Positions 1-12,261 of a DNA stretch of 64,000 nt are shown piece after piece. The first letter of the stretch is position 1, and the number at the start of each line of letters is the position of its first letter. The position numbers and the translations under genes are program-made. This stretch comes from Stictocephala bisonia (Eukaryota > Arthropoda > Insecta > Hemiptera > Membracidae). The stretch lies in assembly GCA_035578905.1 (NCBI GenBank), contig JAQJVL010000109.1, positions 1,836,566 to 1,900,565 of the forward strand, written 5' to 3'. The notes below the pieces were generated by a model. It saw only the letters and a list, made by a program, of their open reading frames with translations. It did not search any database and was not told the DNA's origin.

Positions 1-53
1 AAAATTAAAGATATAATTTGTTGTGATTCCACTCCGTTTAGTTTATATCTGGA

Positions 54-54
<1 letters not shown>

Positions 55-90
<36 letters not shown>
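55..90. repeat. (GT)n microsatellite
   Basis: An uninterrupted run of about 18 GT dinucleotides followed by a T-rich stretch. It is a simple repeat in intronic or 3'-flanking DNA of the host gene. An apparent short reading frame across it is an artefact of the repeat. Confidence 0.97.
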
Positions 91-93
<3 letters not shown>

Positions 94-1128
94 ATTTTTT
101 TTTAAATTAACAACTCAAAAACGGTTTGACTGGCTGACCAGGATTTTTTACACACATCTTTACAACAACATTAGTGAACGGAGAAAACAAATAGCCATTG
201 AGTTATCCATAGTCATTTCGGAACGTTCATAATTTGAAATGTTTAAGTCCAAACATATTGAAAACCAAAACAGTTTAAAATATTTAAAATTTTCACCATT
301 CTTTAATGGCTAAAGAATATTTAATGATTTTTTTCTTTTAATAATGCTAATATGAAGACGTGTCCAACAATTTTAGTCAATCTTTCAAACAGTTTTTGAC
401 CTATTGTAAAAAATACATAAAGACAGATAAACAATAAACATTTGATGAAAATGTATACTGCATTTTTCACTCTTTATATTTTTATAAATCAAATGAGAAT
501 TGATTTGAATTTTTTTTCTTGAGTACCTGACTTAGCTACTTAAATGGTCAATTTAGCTTAGAATAGAATAGAACATAAAAATCGTCTGTATTAAGTAATA
601 TTAGGAAAGTTTAATGCTTTTTCTAATATTAAACGTCTTAATGTTAGTGAGTAGTCTTATTTAATCACTCACTATTAAGACATTAACCACAAACTGTATT
701 GGACTTATAAGTGAATGTGACTTGTATTATTGTTACACATGCTAAAAAAATAGCTTCATAGAATTGAAAACAGATATAAATGTTAAAGAATAAGATTTTA
801 TGAGCTAAAATAATGTATCATTTTTAGTAGGACTTTTACTTTACCATACTTGACTACCTAAATGGCCAAATTTAGCCTTATCTATTCAAAAATATCTCTT
901 TACATAAACAGTAGATTTAGGTTTGGAAAATACTGAATAATGACACAAACAAATAAATTGTTAAGCTAAAATTGTATAAAACATACTCGTAGAAATAACT
1001 GTTTACAAACACTTGAAAATTGTAAATTAGGGTTCAATATTTTTAAAAGACATTTGGATAACAATTAATAATGAATGAACATAAAAAAAACCCTTGACAA
1101 AAGTAAGCATTCAATGAAGATAACTCAC
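91..1128. other. AT-rich intron, no feature seen
   Basis: AT-rich sequence immediately downstream, in the transcript sense, of the Ig3 exon of the minus-strand host gene. I see no coding potential, repeat or RNA gene. The next exon of the host gene (juxtamembrane/C-terminal) is expected on the minus strand beyond position 1. Confidence 0.6.
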
Positions 1129-1422
1129 TGTAGAGTCTGATGGTGCCATCCGTTTCCCCCCGCGGGTTCTTCGCCACACACTTGTACGTTCCAAAGTCTG
1201 ACTCTCGTATGCCATAGATGGTGAGCCTCATGTGGGTCTTGTAGGCTGGTGACCCCTGGCTGGTCTCTGCCTTGTATTTCCGGCTGTCGTGGATCATATG
1301 GCCGTCCTCGCGGGTCCAGTAGTTGAGGGAGGTGGGGTGGGCCTCTGTGTGACACTCCAAGGTCACGTTGTATCCCAGTGGTGCCCCCACTAGTTGGTGT
1401 GGGATCCAGAGCATGGGGGGGA
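1129..1422 (-). CDS. DIP/lachesin-like Ig cell-surface protein, Ig domain 3 exon
   Basis: This internal exon encodes one whole C2-type immunoglobulin domain. It has the FPPMLWIPHQLVGAPLG opening, the first cysteine in TLEC, the LNYWTRE strand, and the D-F-G-T-Y-K-C motif followed by VAKNPRGETDG. This arrangement is typical of Ig3 in insect DIP (Dpr-interacting) proteins and the related lachesins, which are GPI- or membrane-anchored adhesion molecules that pair with Dpr proteins at synapses. A minus-strand acceptor (pyrimidine tract, AG at 1424-1423) and donor (GTGAGT from 1128) bound 294 nt, phase 1 on both sides. The T left over from the upstream exon plus TC at this start makes the conserved Phe of FPPM, which supports the junction. 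An N-V-T glycosylation sequon precedes the first cysteine. Family membership is firm; the particular paralogue is not resolved. Confidence 0.93.
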
Positions 1423-2011
1423 CTGAAACAAAAGATACAGGTAAATCAAGGTTACTTGTGTACGTTGCATGACCATATTTGTACACAGTACAATGTTATT
1501 TAAGACAACAATTACTGCAAGAACTACTTTTAACTCACAGATTTTTGAAAAATAATCATGGATTTTAGAATTAAAAACTAAAATTACTAATGACATCACA
1601 ATTATTATGAAAGATTTTGTGGACAATAATAAGCTATACTGTTATAAGGTAAAATGTAAGTTAAATTTATTACAACAATCTATCGTAAATGAATGTAAAG
1701 ATGTAAACGGTATTTCTATATTTAATTTTAAACGTTAGATAAGAACAAATATATTCATAACACAAAGAGCTAAACATAGTTCAAATATCTAGTTACTACT
1801 GTGGTTATAAGAGCGTTCAATTCAGTCGATTCAGCATATATTAAAAACATTATACTATTGTTCTTTTGTCATATGTAACTATTGAAAAAATCACGTTAAA
1901 TGAACATTTGTAAGATATTTATAAACAAATAAGATCAAAATAATATCTGTAGTGAACATAAACTTTCATCCGAATTGTATTATTGTTAAACTTGTTTCTA
2001 AAAAATATGTA

Positions 2012-3660
2012 AAGAGGTCAGTGAGTATATTTGCAAACAGTTAGTAGATTGAAGGGTGTACGGCCAAGCAGTGTCAATAACACAGAGCTCCAGGGTGACT
2101 CACTTCCTTGCCAGTTTGCAATGTAGTTAATGTAGTGGTGTTACTGTGTGATAGAGGAGGCTGGTGCAGAGGTCAGTCAGTATATTTTGCAAACAGGTAG
2201 TAGATTGAAGGGTGAGCGGCCAAGCAGTGCCAATAACACAGAGCTCCAGGGCGACTTACTCCTTGCCGGTCTGCAATGTAGTTAATGTAGTGGTGTTACT
2301 GTGTGATAGAGGAGTGGTCAGTCAGTGTATTTGCAATAAGGTAGTAGATTGAAGGGTGTGTGGCCAAGCAATGCCAATAACACAGAGCTCCAGGGTGACT
2401 GCTTCCCTTGCCGGTCTGTAATGTAGTTAATGTAGTGGAGTTACTGTGTGATAGAGGTAGCTGGTGAAGAGGTCAGTCATTGTGTTTGCAAAAAGGTAGT
2501 AGATTGAAGGGTGTGCGGTCATGCAGTGCCAATAACACAGAGTTCCAGGGTGACTCACTCCCTTGCCGGTCTGCAATGTATTTAATGTAGTGGTGTTACT
2601 GTGTGATAGAGGAGTGGTCAGTCAGCGTATTTACAATAAGGTAGTAGATTGAAGGGTGTGTGGCCAAGCAATGCCAATAACACAGAGCTCCAGGGTGACT
2701 GCTTCCCTTGCCGGTCTGCAATGTAGTTAATGTAGTGGAGTTACTGTGTGATAGAGGTAGCTGGTGAAGAGGTCAGTCATTGTGTTTGCAAAAAGGTAGT
2801 AGATTGAAGAGTGTGCGGTCATGCAGTGCCTATAACACAGAGCTCCAGGGTGACTCACTCCCTTGCCGGTCTGCAATGTAGTTAATGTAGTGGTGTTACT
2901 GTGTGATAGAGGTAGCTGGTGAAGAGGTCAGTCATTGTGTTTGCAAAAAGGTAGTAGATTGAAGGGTGTGCGGTCATGCAGTGCCAATAACACAGAGTTC
3001 CAGGGTGACTCACTCCCTTGCCGGTCTGCAATGTATTTAATGTAGTGGTGTTACTGTGTGATAGAGGAGTGGTCAGTCAGCGTATTTGCAATAAGGTAGT
3101 AGATTGAAGGGTGTGTGGCCAAGCAATGCCAATAACACAGAGCTCCAGGGTGACTGCTTCCCTTGCCGGTCTGCAATGTAGTTAATGTAGTGGAGTTACT
3201 GTGTGATAGAGGTAGCTGGTGAAGAGGTCAGTCATAGTATTTGCTAAAAGGTAGTAGATTGAAGGGTGTGTGGCCAAGCAGTGCCAATAACACAGAGCTC
3301 CAGGGTGACTGCTTCCCTTGCCGGTCTGCAATGTAGTTAATGTAGTGGTGTTACTGTGTGATAGAGGTAGCTGGTGAAGAGGTCAGTCATTGTGTTTGCA
3401 AAAAGGTAGTAGATTGAAGGGTGTGCGGTCATGCAGTGCCAATAACAGAGAGCTCCAGGGTGACTCACTCCCTTGCCGGTCTGCAATGTAGTTAATGTAG
3501 TGATGTTACTGTGTGATAGAGGAGTGGTCAGTCAGCGTATTTTCAAAAAAGTAGTAGATTGAAAGGAGGGCGACCAAGCAAACCCAATAACACATAGCTC
3601 CAGGGCGATTCCCTCGCTTGCTAGTTTGCAATACAGTTAATGCAGAGGCGTTCTCTGAAC
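2012..3660. repeat. Tandem array of about 11 units of 145 and 155 bp
   Basis: The anchor TAGTAGATTG recurs at 2042, 2198, 2342, 2497, 2642, 2797, 2952, 3097, 3252, 3407 and 3552. The spacings are therefore about 155 or 145 bp, in the order A B A B A A B A A B. The long unit carries an extra GTAGCTGGTGAAGAG-type segment after GATAGAG that the short unit replaces with GAGTGG. Units share about 90% or more identity by eye. No conserved open frame runs through the array, so it looks like non-coding satellite. Confidence 0.93.
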
Positions 3661-5979
3661 CACTGACCAAACTCTTACCTGTCATTATTTGTAGGAAAAG
3701 CAGTTTTAAAATAAATTATCATCGTAATTTAAATTAAATTTCACCTTTTAAAAAGTATTCAGCATTTGAATTTTGTAAAATTTAGCAAATTTTATAAGAT
3801 TGCAATTCTCAAGATTATAATTTGTTGACATTGATAAAATGTGGGACAATATGAATGATAAATTTATTATTATTTAATTTAACATTTTATAAACATTGGT
3901 TTAAGGATTAGGGTAAGTATAATGATAGTAACTTTTAAGTGTTTACTTAAACATGACAGATTTTTAACTCTTGTTTCGCGTCTAAACGCAGAATATAAGC
4001 TTACTTACTAAAAGCTAGGTCCTTAACTTATCCAGAACAGTTTATAGTGAAGGTCCGTTAATTTATTTGAAAGATAGATACTATGGAATTACTCGTAGTA
4101 TCATGAGCGACTTGGTTTTGGAATTCATTTCATATATTTCAGCCAAATATAGTTTGCTTTTGTAATCGAATTTAACCAAACTTATTCAAGAAAAGCTAAT
4201 ATTAAAAAATAGTTGTACACTAAAAACAAAAGGTATGTTTATTAGAAAAAAAGTTTTGCTAACAAATAGTTTACAATGACTTTACAAAGCACATTTATTT
4301 CATTTTAAATGATAATTTTAACTAGACTATTGTTTATAAAATTCCACATAAATAAAAGAAGGCTATAAAGGCATTCTAGAGGATAAATCCATCCTATAGG
4401 AGGGAAAGGAAATCAAGAAATTTTACCTTTATTCCAAATATAAAGTTAAGGTGAGATTAATTTGTTTAATATTTTCTTTGAATTAAATATACTAGTTTTA
4501 GTATTTTAACTAGCAAAAGGTAAAGTAAATTACTAAACAAACTAATGTAATAATAAAAACAAGAGAGTTGAGTTTACAATGTACAGTATAGTGTGCACGG
4601 TAGATGGCGTTGATCTCACACTTTTGACCTTTCTATTCATCAATAATTCACCTCATATTAGTTCATCAGATTTTAAACGTAACAATGGCGCTTAAATCAC
4701 CACCGCAGTGCAGGAGCAGTTGTCAATGAAGAATAGGTTACAAATCATGTAGCCACAAGTTACATGATTAAAGCTGTGTCGTGTGGGTTTATTGAGGGCA
4801 TTTCTTTGAGTTGTTTGGAATGAGTAACATTGCCTCTCCTACGCTTTTCACAACAATGAATCACAACTCTTTGGTTCTGTTTGTTAAGAGAGCTTCTACT
4901 GAATCCCTCTCAACAGTTATTTATCTTTTTTACTGTAATCACTGTGACCATGTTTATATTATGAAATAAAGAAAATTCAAAACTAGATTTAAAGAAAATC
5001 TTAACTACGCAGAGATATAACAATCAGCAATAGCTAAAAAAAATAAAACAAAATTGCTGTAGAAATAGGCCGTTGTTTTTCATCCACTTAAATAATAAAA
5101 GAAGTTGAAAATTATCAGTATCTTTTCGAATACGAAGCAAAATATACGAACAAATATTTAGAAATATTAGCTAATAACTAACCACTACTAAAACAAAATT
5201 ACCCCTTTTTTAAATAATTTAAAATCTAATTTTAGCCATGTTGGTGTTTATTGCTATACAACATATTTTTTATTTTTATTTCAACCAACTGTAACTTTAA
5301 ATTTTGTACTATAATCGAAGCATTGTTTATAAAAGCACACAGATAATTTCTAATCCAATGTTAAAAGTTTTGTTTTAAATTATCAGCTGTTTTACGGTCC
5401 ACTGTGGAGCGTTTGTGTAGTCCAATATATATGTACTGAAGTTTAAAACAGGTGTAATTGTGGACCTCATTAACTAACCAAATTACTTCCACACATTTTC
5501 CTATGGCATGAGATATCTATTTGTAAGTAATAATATAATTAAGGGTTGAGGTGAGTGTCTCAACATGACTATTTTTCAATCGAAAGGCCCCACGAATGAA
5601 CTTTTATTTTATTGGATTATTTATTTACATTGATTCAACATTTTACTTCCAATAAGAAACTCCTAGCGGATCATGGCATTTATCTCAACATTTTAAAACA
5701 GAGCTTACTTTGTAATGATTTACAGAGGAAATCACTAGAATTATTACGACACCTAGCAAGTGTTATCTCTTACATACCCTGTGTTGATTGACAATGGATT
5801 TTTGTACTTATTATGGCACACGTAAACTTAATTTTTGATATCATAAAAAAATATTTTCATTCAATCATTATTTAAACGTCCATCGTAAATATATGTGCAA
5901 TTACGTGGGGAAAATGAGTATAATGAGTATAGATGAACGGATGTAGTCATTATTACTAACTAAAGTTGATTTTTACCCC
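3661..5979. other. AT-rich intron, no feature recognised
   Basis: About 2.3 kb of AT-rich sequence with short homopolymer runs only. I found no coding frame, tandem repeat or clear inverted repeat. A slightly more GC-rich patch near 4590-4760 may be a degraded interspersed repeat, but I cannot name it. Confidence 0.5.
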
Positions 5980-6195
5980 AATAACCAGGAAAACTAAGCG
6001 ACCAACAACTTTATGTAGAATTCGAACCACTTAATATTGGTCCGAAATTTAGGCAACCGACAAACTTCTTAATCAGTTCTCTTCACTATACTTCATCCAT
6101 TCACTGACAACCACCCAACATGGACACTCCAGACGTCTATATTAGTGTCCACTCCGATGGCAATCATTGAGCGGCCGCCATGTGACCTTTTTAGA
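5980..6195 (-). repeat. Family X dispersed repeat, partial copy
   Basis: This segment matches, in reverse orientation, the middle of the element at 46446-46892: the diverged TTCGAACCAC box, the AATCAGTTCTCTTCACTA-like stretch, and the block around ACATGGACACTCCAGACGTC ending with AGCGGCCGCCATG. Both ends of the full element are missing. The family is non-coding as far as I can see. Confidence 0.7.
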
Positions 6196-6649
6196 AGCCA
6201 ATCAATCTAAGTTACTAATTATACATTAGTTTTCTATAACTAAATCGATTAGTAAACTAGTTTGACAGAATTACATTAAAATTGTTCTGAAATACAAGCT
6301 TATGTTAGATAAAACCATTTATCTTAAATAAATAGTTTTCACGTTTAATATAGCTTTATTTAACTGCGTGAGATAATCAATTTAATTCATTACCTACTTT
6401 TTGTCACGGACGATAAAAAATGTGTCGGAACTCAACACCACGGCCTCAGGTGCGGTTTGTCGTTAATACAACCATTTGTCTCATGATTTGTTCCGTCACT
6501 CTCGTATTGACATCAATTGTAAGCTTAACCCACTTGTTACATTAAAAAAGTGGCGGTTCTTATTTATCCAGAATTTAATGTGGTAATTGATAATAATTCA
6601 AGCGATAACCCATTTATTTGTACCTACGCAATTTATTTTGATATTAATA

Positions 6650-6866
6650 TTATTAATAGTAAAGAGGTGAACGCCAAATATGTAATTTATTAATCTTTTT
6701 TGTATATTTACACCGGTAGAATTTTTAACTTGATCTTCGAACTTTGTATCGGGACAATGGTCCAAAGCCATTAAGCAAATTGTTAGTGGACGTCCCGGGA
6801 TTTGAATCCGTGACCCTCTGCGCATATAAAGCAGAAGTTCTAAACACTAAGCTAGCAAGAGGCCTG
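6650..6866 (-). repeat. tRNA-derived SINE-like element
   Basis: On the minus strand the sequence opens with a tRNA-like head: an A-box-like TAGCTTAGTGTTTAGAAC, then a B-box GGATTCAAATCC about 35 nt later, followed by a tRNA-unrelated body of roughly 130 bp. The spacing of the two boxes matches a tRNA. The body has no tRNA acceptor complement, so a SINE or a tRNA pseudogene is more likely than a working tRNA. The left boundary is approximate. Confidence 0.6.
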
Positions 6867-7810
6867 TATTATTATGAATCATCCTATATATTAAACAGTC
6901 GGATCATTTAATTCACTCAATTTCTGAACTTGTTACTTGACCGACTTTAATGAATTATTTTTCATTCTAAAGATAATTTTGTTTTATCAGTCATAATGGA
7001 GCTAGATTTTTTAATTTCCCGTAGGTTTTTGTCTACACAGTGTCAACGTTGCAATGGTATTCTTATGGAGATTAATTTTAATTGACCAGCTGGCGACATA
7101 AACAAATATTAAATGGTCCAAATAATTTGTTAAACATAGAGAGCAGAACAGTAAAGTATCAAGTTAATTATAAAAGAGCGAATACATGTCTTTCTGCGTG
7201 TATATTATCATCAGTCGTTAAATAAAATGAAAACATTTGAAATAGGCTTAGTAATAACAATGGTTGTTTAAAATTATTATACTATAGAGTACAAATCAAG
7301 TGCAGTGAGTGAGCTACTGTAAATGAATTTAAATAATATGATTTTAATTAATACAGTTTAATTACTAATACATGCAGTCCAAAAGTTAAATGCCAAGGTG
7401 TCGTGACGGGATTGGCACACGAAGCATGCAGGGGTATCCCCTAGCATATCATTAAAAATGATAAAAAATTAAAATACTCTTAAAACATCAAAATCATGCA
7501 TGATCGAAATCATCAACGTTAGCCGAATCCTTCATAATAGAACAAAATCAAAATGTTCTTTCAAGATATGACGGCGCAGGATAGGCAATCTGACTACAGG
7601 ACTCCTCGCCCCGTGTATGTCAATTGCCTACACAACGCCTAGCAATATTAAAAATGCATCAATTATGGGCCAATCTTTTAGGGGTGGTTTTTACCCATTA
7701 GGAGTACTTTATCAAAATGAAAATACTTTAGTTGTCCTATTTAAGGCCGAAACAAACAGTATACATAACTTCAGCTTTCTACCTACATGGGAAGTTGAAT
7801 AATTAGTGAT

Positions 7811-7834
7811 GAGTGAGTGAGTGAGTGAGTGAGT
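7811..7834. repeat. (GAGT)n microsatellite
   Basis: Six perfect GAGT units directly upstream of the foldback element that begins at 7860. Confidence 0.95.
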
Positions 7835-7859
7835 CAGCTAAGGCTTTGCCTTTTATATA

Positions 7860-8735
7860 TACAGGGTGTACAGCTTCGACTGTCGAATATTTTAGAGGAT
7901 TTTTTGTCAGGTAAATACAAGGAAATAACGCATTATAAAATGTGTCCTATCTCGATTCATTTTCTGTCTGTATGTCTGTGTTTGTTTTTTCGAATATTTG
8001 CATATCTCAAAACATGTGTAACGTAGAATACTGAATGTTCGTATGGAAGTTGATGTTAGAAATATACGTTTAATATAAAAAGGCTAAATGTCTGAGATTA
8101 TCAGTTTAAAAACAATGGCTGTATAAAAATGTCAAAGTCAAATATAAAAAATACTACACATTTTACCCAAAAGTGTTTGAATAAAATATTTGTAGAGTAT
8201 GTTATAAAAAATTCAACGATATACCAATTTAAAAGATCGGCCAATAAATAACAGAGAAAACTTATTTTTTGTGACTGATAGCATTGTTACCATGGTAAAG
8301 AGTGCTCAGATAACAATGCTTTCAGTCACAAGACGTAAGGTTTCTCTGTTATTTATCGGCCGATCTTTGAAGTTGGCATGTCTTTGAATTTGGCATAACG
8401 TAGTCTACAAATATTGTACTAAAACACTTTTGGGTAAAATATGTAGCATTTTTGATATTTGACTTTGACATTTTTATACAGCCACCATTTTTAAACTGAT
8501 AATCTCAGACATTTAGCCTTTTTATATCAAACGTATATTTTCAAGATCAACTTTCATACAAAAATTTAGTATTGTACGTCATAGTTTTTGAGATATACAA
8601 AATTTTGTAAAAAACACATACAGACAGACAGAAAACGAATCGAAATAGGACACATGTTATATGGCATTATTTTCTTATATTGTTCTGACAAACAATCCTC
8701 TAAAATGTAGACATTTGAAGTTGGACACCCTGTCA
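7860..8735. mobile_element. Foldback element F1 with TACAGGGTG ends
   Basis: The two halves are near-complete inverted copies of each other. The left end reads TACAGGGTGT and the right end ACACCCTG. The sub-terminal block near 7930-8010 is matched in reverse near 8600-8680, and the block around 8075-8170 is matched in reverse near 8430-8525. The symmetry centre is near 8298, where GTGACTG and CAGTCAC flank a short loop. No transposase frame is present, so this is a non-autonomous foldback/long-palindrome element of about 876 bp. Related elements lie at 43911, 51130 and 63391. Target duplication is ambiguous because the flanks are TA-rich. Confidence 0.85.
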
Positions 8736-9265
8736 TATATTTTATCGTAAGCGAGTGGTGGGGTTGGCAAGTGAAACAATCAGGGGTGTCCTCTAGTTTA
8801 AACATAATATTAGTACCCTTTATAATATTTTATGTAAGATATAACACTACATGTTTCGACTTTTTAGCCAACTTCAAGAATATAAATCAATTGATATAAA
8901 ATAGTTCATTAAATAAAAACTATAAAGCATGTGGTTTTTATAAATACTTTCGACGTATTTGGATAAGTTGGTAATATTTTTAATTTTGATAATTTAGAAT
9001 TTTATTGAATAATGGATTGACATAATTGATTAATTTAATTTTTGTGCTAAATATATACTAATTCTTTCATAGCATTCATTTTCTTTCCCTCTTTTTTAAA
9101 TAAAATTTAATATTCTCATGTTGTCTCTTATGTTTCTGTAGAAGTTGTAAATAATAACACATAAATCAAAATTATTTACAATAATCACATATATAGTAAT
9201 TTTTATTTAATGAATTACTATAGTAAATTATGTGTAAGTATGTGTGAATTGAAGTTTTATGTTTG

Positions 9266-9335
9266 ATAGTTGGTGTTCATAAAGATCGCGTAGTGGCCAA
9301 CCGCGAATCCCTGTGAAAGTAGTTTTCTACACCAA
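9266..9335. repeat. Dispersed repeat shared with 26945-27016
   Basis: The segment with AGTTGGTGTT, ATCGCGTA, a CCAAC block and AGTAGTTTTC recurs at 26945-27016 and, more weakly and in reduced form, near 9845. It looks like the end of an old interspersed element. The class is unknown. Confidence 0.5.
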
Positions 9336-9734
9336 AATATTTACAAATTCATACTAAGCGTAAGAAAAGTATAACATTTTTAAAAGATGATTAAAATATC
9401 ATTTAAATTAATGGAAATATAAAAAAAATACTATAAGTTGTAACATTTATTTCAATTCTTTTGGTGCAAGATATAATTTCCGCAGGGTAAAAAGAATATA
9501 CCACGAAAGTTTAGCCAATTCTTGACCTTATTCAGGTAAAGTTTTCAAATTTTGGTAGCGAACTAGAAACTACATAATAACCAAACTAAGAATTTGAAAG
9601 AAGAGAGAAAGGGGAAATATGAATTCTTGTACGACTACTTATAAGAACAAATGTATTTGACCGTTGTCTGACTGGTTCACGCTTCTTTTCTCGTATAATA
9701 TATTATGGAAGATTTAAGCCTAGTAATTTAAACA

Positions 9735-9895
9735 GATGACAACGGTAAGCCTCGGGGTGACAGACAGAACATCGATAAATTTCTGGCCGGTCATAAATAT
9801 GGGAGGATCCTCGGGCGGTGCGGTGTCAAGCTCTGATGGATGATGACAGTTTGTGTTAATTATGCAGCTACACCTGAGCCCCGTCGTCTCTTTGT
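9735..9895 (-). repeat. Degraded interspersed repeat (relative of 26890-27016)
   Basis: Locally GC-richer DNA whose minus strand contains an AACACAAACTGTCATC-like stretch followed by GAGGATCCTCCCAT. The repeat at 26890-27016 has the corresponding AACACCAACTGTCACC and GAGGAGG blocks. Class unknown. The short open frames over both are not similar enough to be a gene. Confidence 0.4.
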
Positions 9896-10134
9896 TAAAC
9901 CCTTTCTCTTTTGAATACATTTATATAAAATATTTTACTATGGTATATACGTCAAATAAATTAGTATCAGTAGATGTCGCGAGTATCGTACATTTAGTTT
10001 GGGGAAATTCGGAAACTATTTCCTTAACTATTTAACATGTAAAAAACTTCGCCATAATCTTCTTTTCTGTTGAATTTAATGAGCACTCTTCTTAATGTTA
10101 AACGATTAAATATGGTCCTATATTACCAGGTGAA

Positions 10135-10317
10135 GTTAGGGCTAAGAAGCCCTCTCTGACACTTAACGTGACTTCCGAACTACGGGAGCAAAAACTGACT
10201 TCGAGCAAGCAATCGTGACTTCTCGAAATAGCAAAACCTATTTATGATCATATCAAGAATCGAGCTCGGACAATTTGCATAGAAAGCCAACGCCTTATCC
10301 CCTGAGCTACGGCCGCT
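10135..10317 (-). repeat. tRNA-derived SINE
   Basis: Read on the minus strand, a tRNA-like head carries a near-perfect A box (TAGCTCAGGGGATAAGG) and a B-box-like GAGCTCGATTC about 40 nt downstream. A body follows that ends in GAAGTTAGGGCTAAGAAGCC read on the plus strand. The head resembles an arthropod tRNA with a degraded acceptor stem. The overall length of about 180 bp fits a SINE. Confidence 0.75.
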
Positions 10318-10369
10318 CTCATATTCTTAAGAAGATAAATGTTGTGGAAGGTTAGGCAGAGTTTATATT

Positions 10370-10475
10370 ATACTAGTGGACATCCCTTGCTTGCTTACCC
10401 TTCCCTTTTGTGGTTCTCTGTAACTATAAACCATCACATCAATAAAAGCTTATCCTGCTGCCGTTCTCCCAAATA
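10370..10475 (-). repeat. Dispersed repeat shared with 35735-35815
   Basis: The reverse complement contains GAACGGCAGCAG, AGAGAACCAC and GGGAAGGGTAAGCAAGC. The same three blocks, in a slightly different order, occur at 35735-35815. Both look like remnants of one interspersed family of unknown class. Confidence 0.45.
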
Positions 10476-10479
10476 ATAA

Positions 10480-12261
10480 TGTTTTCTAGCTAGTTTAGAA
10501 AACCTCATAAATCTACTCTAGGGAGATGCAAAGTAAGAAAATCCTGTCAGGGTTAGTAGAATTGGCCTTTAATTATTTCAAAATAAAAACAAACAACTAG
10601 CCAAGATTTTGTACCATCCTTTCGTTTTTTGTATGTAATAATTGGAATGATTTTTAAATTTAATTAATATAAATTAAGTTATGGAAAAGGAAACAATGAG
10701 ACACTGTTTATACCCCTTAGGAATATAATTTCGATAAACTCTCTCTTAGTGGTTTTCTATGATAAAAAAGCTAAACTCCCTTCAAATTTCAACAAAATTT
10801 GTTTAATGGTTCCGGAAATGTGACGAGTGAGTACATTGTTTCTTTTTTAATTTCATATAATAAGATATAAGATTATTGTTGTAAAAAATGAGAGTATGTT
10901 AGATTTAAACATTTAAGATCTAAAGAATTCCAATACATTAAAAATTCCTGTTGTTGATTTAAGGTTTCAGATGAATGTTAGAAGTGTATAATTAGTTGTA
11001 TTTCCTTTAAACTCATGAACAATCAAACAAAATAGTTTATTAAATCTTCAATTACGAAAAGGCTGTCTATTGGACACTTTCAACAAGCGTATTAGAAAAC
11101 GTATTTGAAAATAAAATTATAAGACCCTTTTTTAAAAAGGGTTTATAAAATCACAATAAGAGTGTTCATAGAGCAACTTTACGATTTAAGTCTGGTAACT
11201 ACGTTACCAACATGATGTTACCGCCAGGGGCGATCCCCCCTCTCATGGCCACTCTACTTACATTGCTCTCGCTTTTCTCTTTCACATCTACCTCACTTTT
11301 ATACTTTATCACCTTCCTGTGGAAATACAGAATAATTACTTGTATAAAAAGAATTCAGATGAATTTACACTTTCTGTTAATCTACAATCCATTTTATAAC
11401 AGTTATTGTTGGTTGTCATGTTAAATGTTGATTATTGATAGTGTTCAGGGTATATAATATACATTTTTAAAAACTTCCCTATAAATAACTACAGTAAAAC
11501 TTACCTCTTCTTCATCAGCATTACCAAAAACCAATTTTATAATCCAAGTTGTACTTCTTCTTAGGTAAATTAATTGAACAAAAGCAAAGTGAAAGTGAAT
11601 TTAGTAGAGTTGACCCCTACTCGTATCTGCTGGCTGATAAGTAAATGTAAAGAACATCCAGTTTTATCCACAAACTAAAAGATTCTATCAAGTAAGGTCT
11701 GGAAATAGGAATCAGAACATGACATTACAACAAACAATACAACTATTCCAACACTTGCTAAATACAAAAAAAATTATTAAGAAACATGTAATGGGTAGAT
11801 AAAATAAAACTAATGAAAGTATAATTTCCAAAGACAACTAAGTTGATCTGGTTTCACTCAAAGTCTTCATCAGACAAACTAATCAAGGTCTCGGTTTACA
11901 AAGAGGGTCAATAAATGAAGACATTATGAATATATTAAGAAAGTATAAATAAAATCATCTATAATAAACCCGTACAACACTGTAATGTACAAAATAGTCC
12001 ATAGTACTGAACCTAAACCATGAATGATTTTATGTGCAAAAAGAATAGTTGAGTCAAGTGAAAATATTATAGCAAACTATAATAGTATTTAAAATATGAG
12101 AAACACAAAAACAAATAACTTAGGAATATTTCTTGACGAGTTATGAAATGATAAAAGGGAAAACATTGAACGCCTTGATTGTTGTTGGAGATTACTTGCA
12201 GTTATTGATAATGATATTCATTTAGTGCGAAAATGTGTCCAATTTGCGTCTGAATAGAGAG
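10480..12261. other. AT-rich intron, no feature recognised
   Basis: Mostly AT-rich unique-looking sequence. A GC-rich patch at 11190-11250 with CCAGGGGCGATCCCCCC resembles other GC-rich repeat scraps at 7400-7445 and 46067-46104, but it is too short to assign. No coding potential was seen. Confidence 0.45.

Noticed and set aside
2012..3660. Spaced repeats considered as a CRISPR array
   Set aside because: Units are contiguous 145/155-bp satellite repeats without short repeats and unique spacers, and the window is clearly eukaryotic.
6775..6866. Functional tRNA gene on the minus strand
   Set aside because: A and B boxes are present, but the acceptor ends do not pair convincingly and a non-tRNA body follows. 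Called SINE-like instead.
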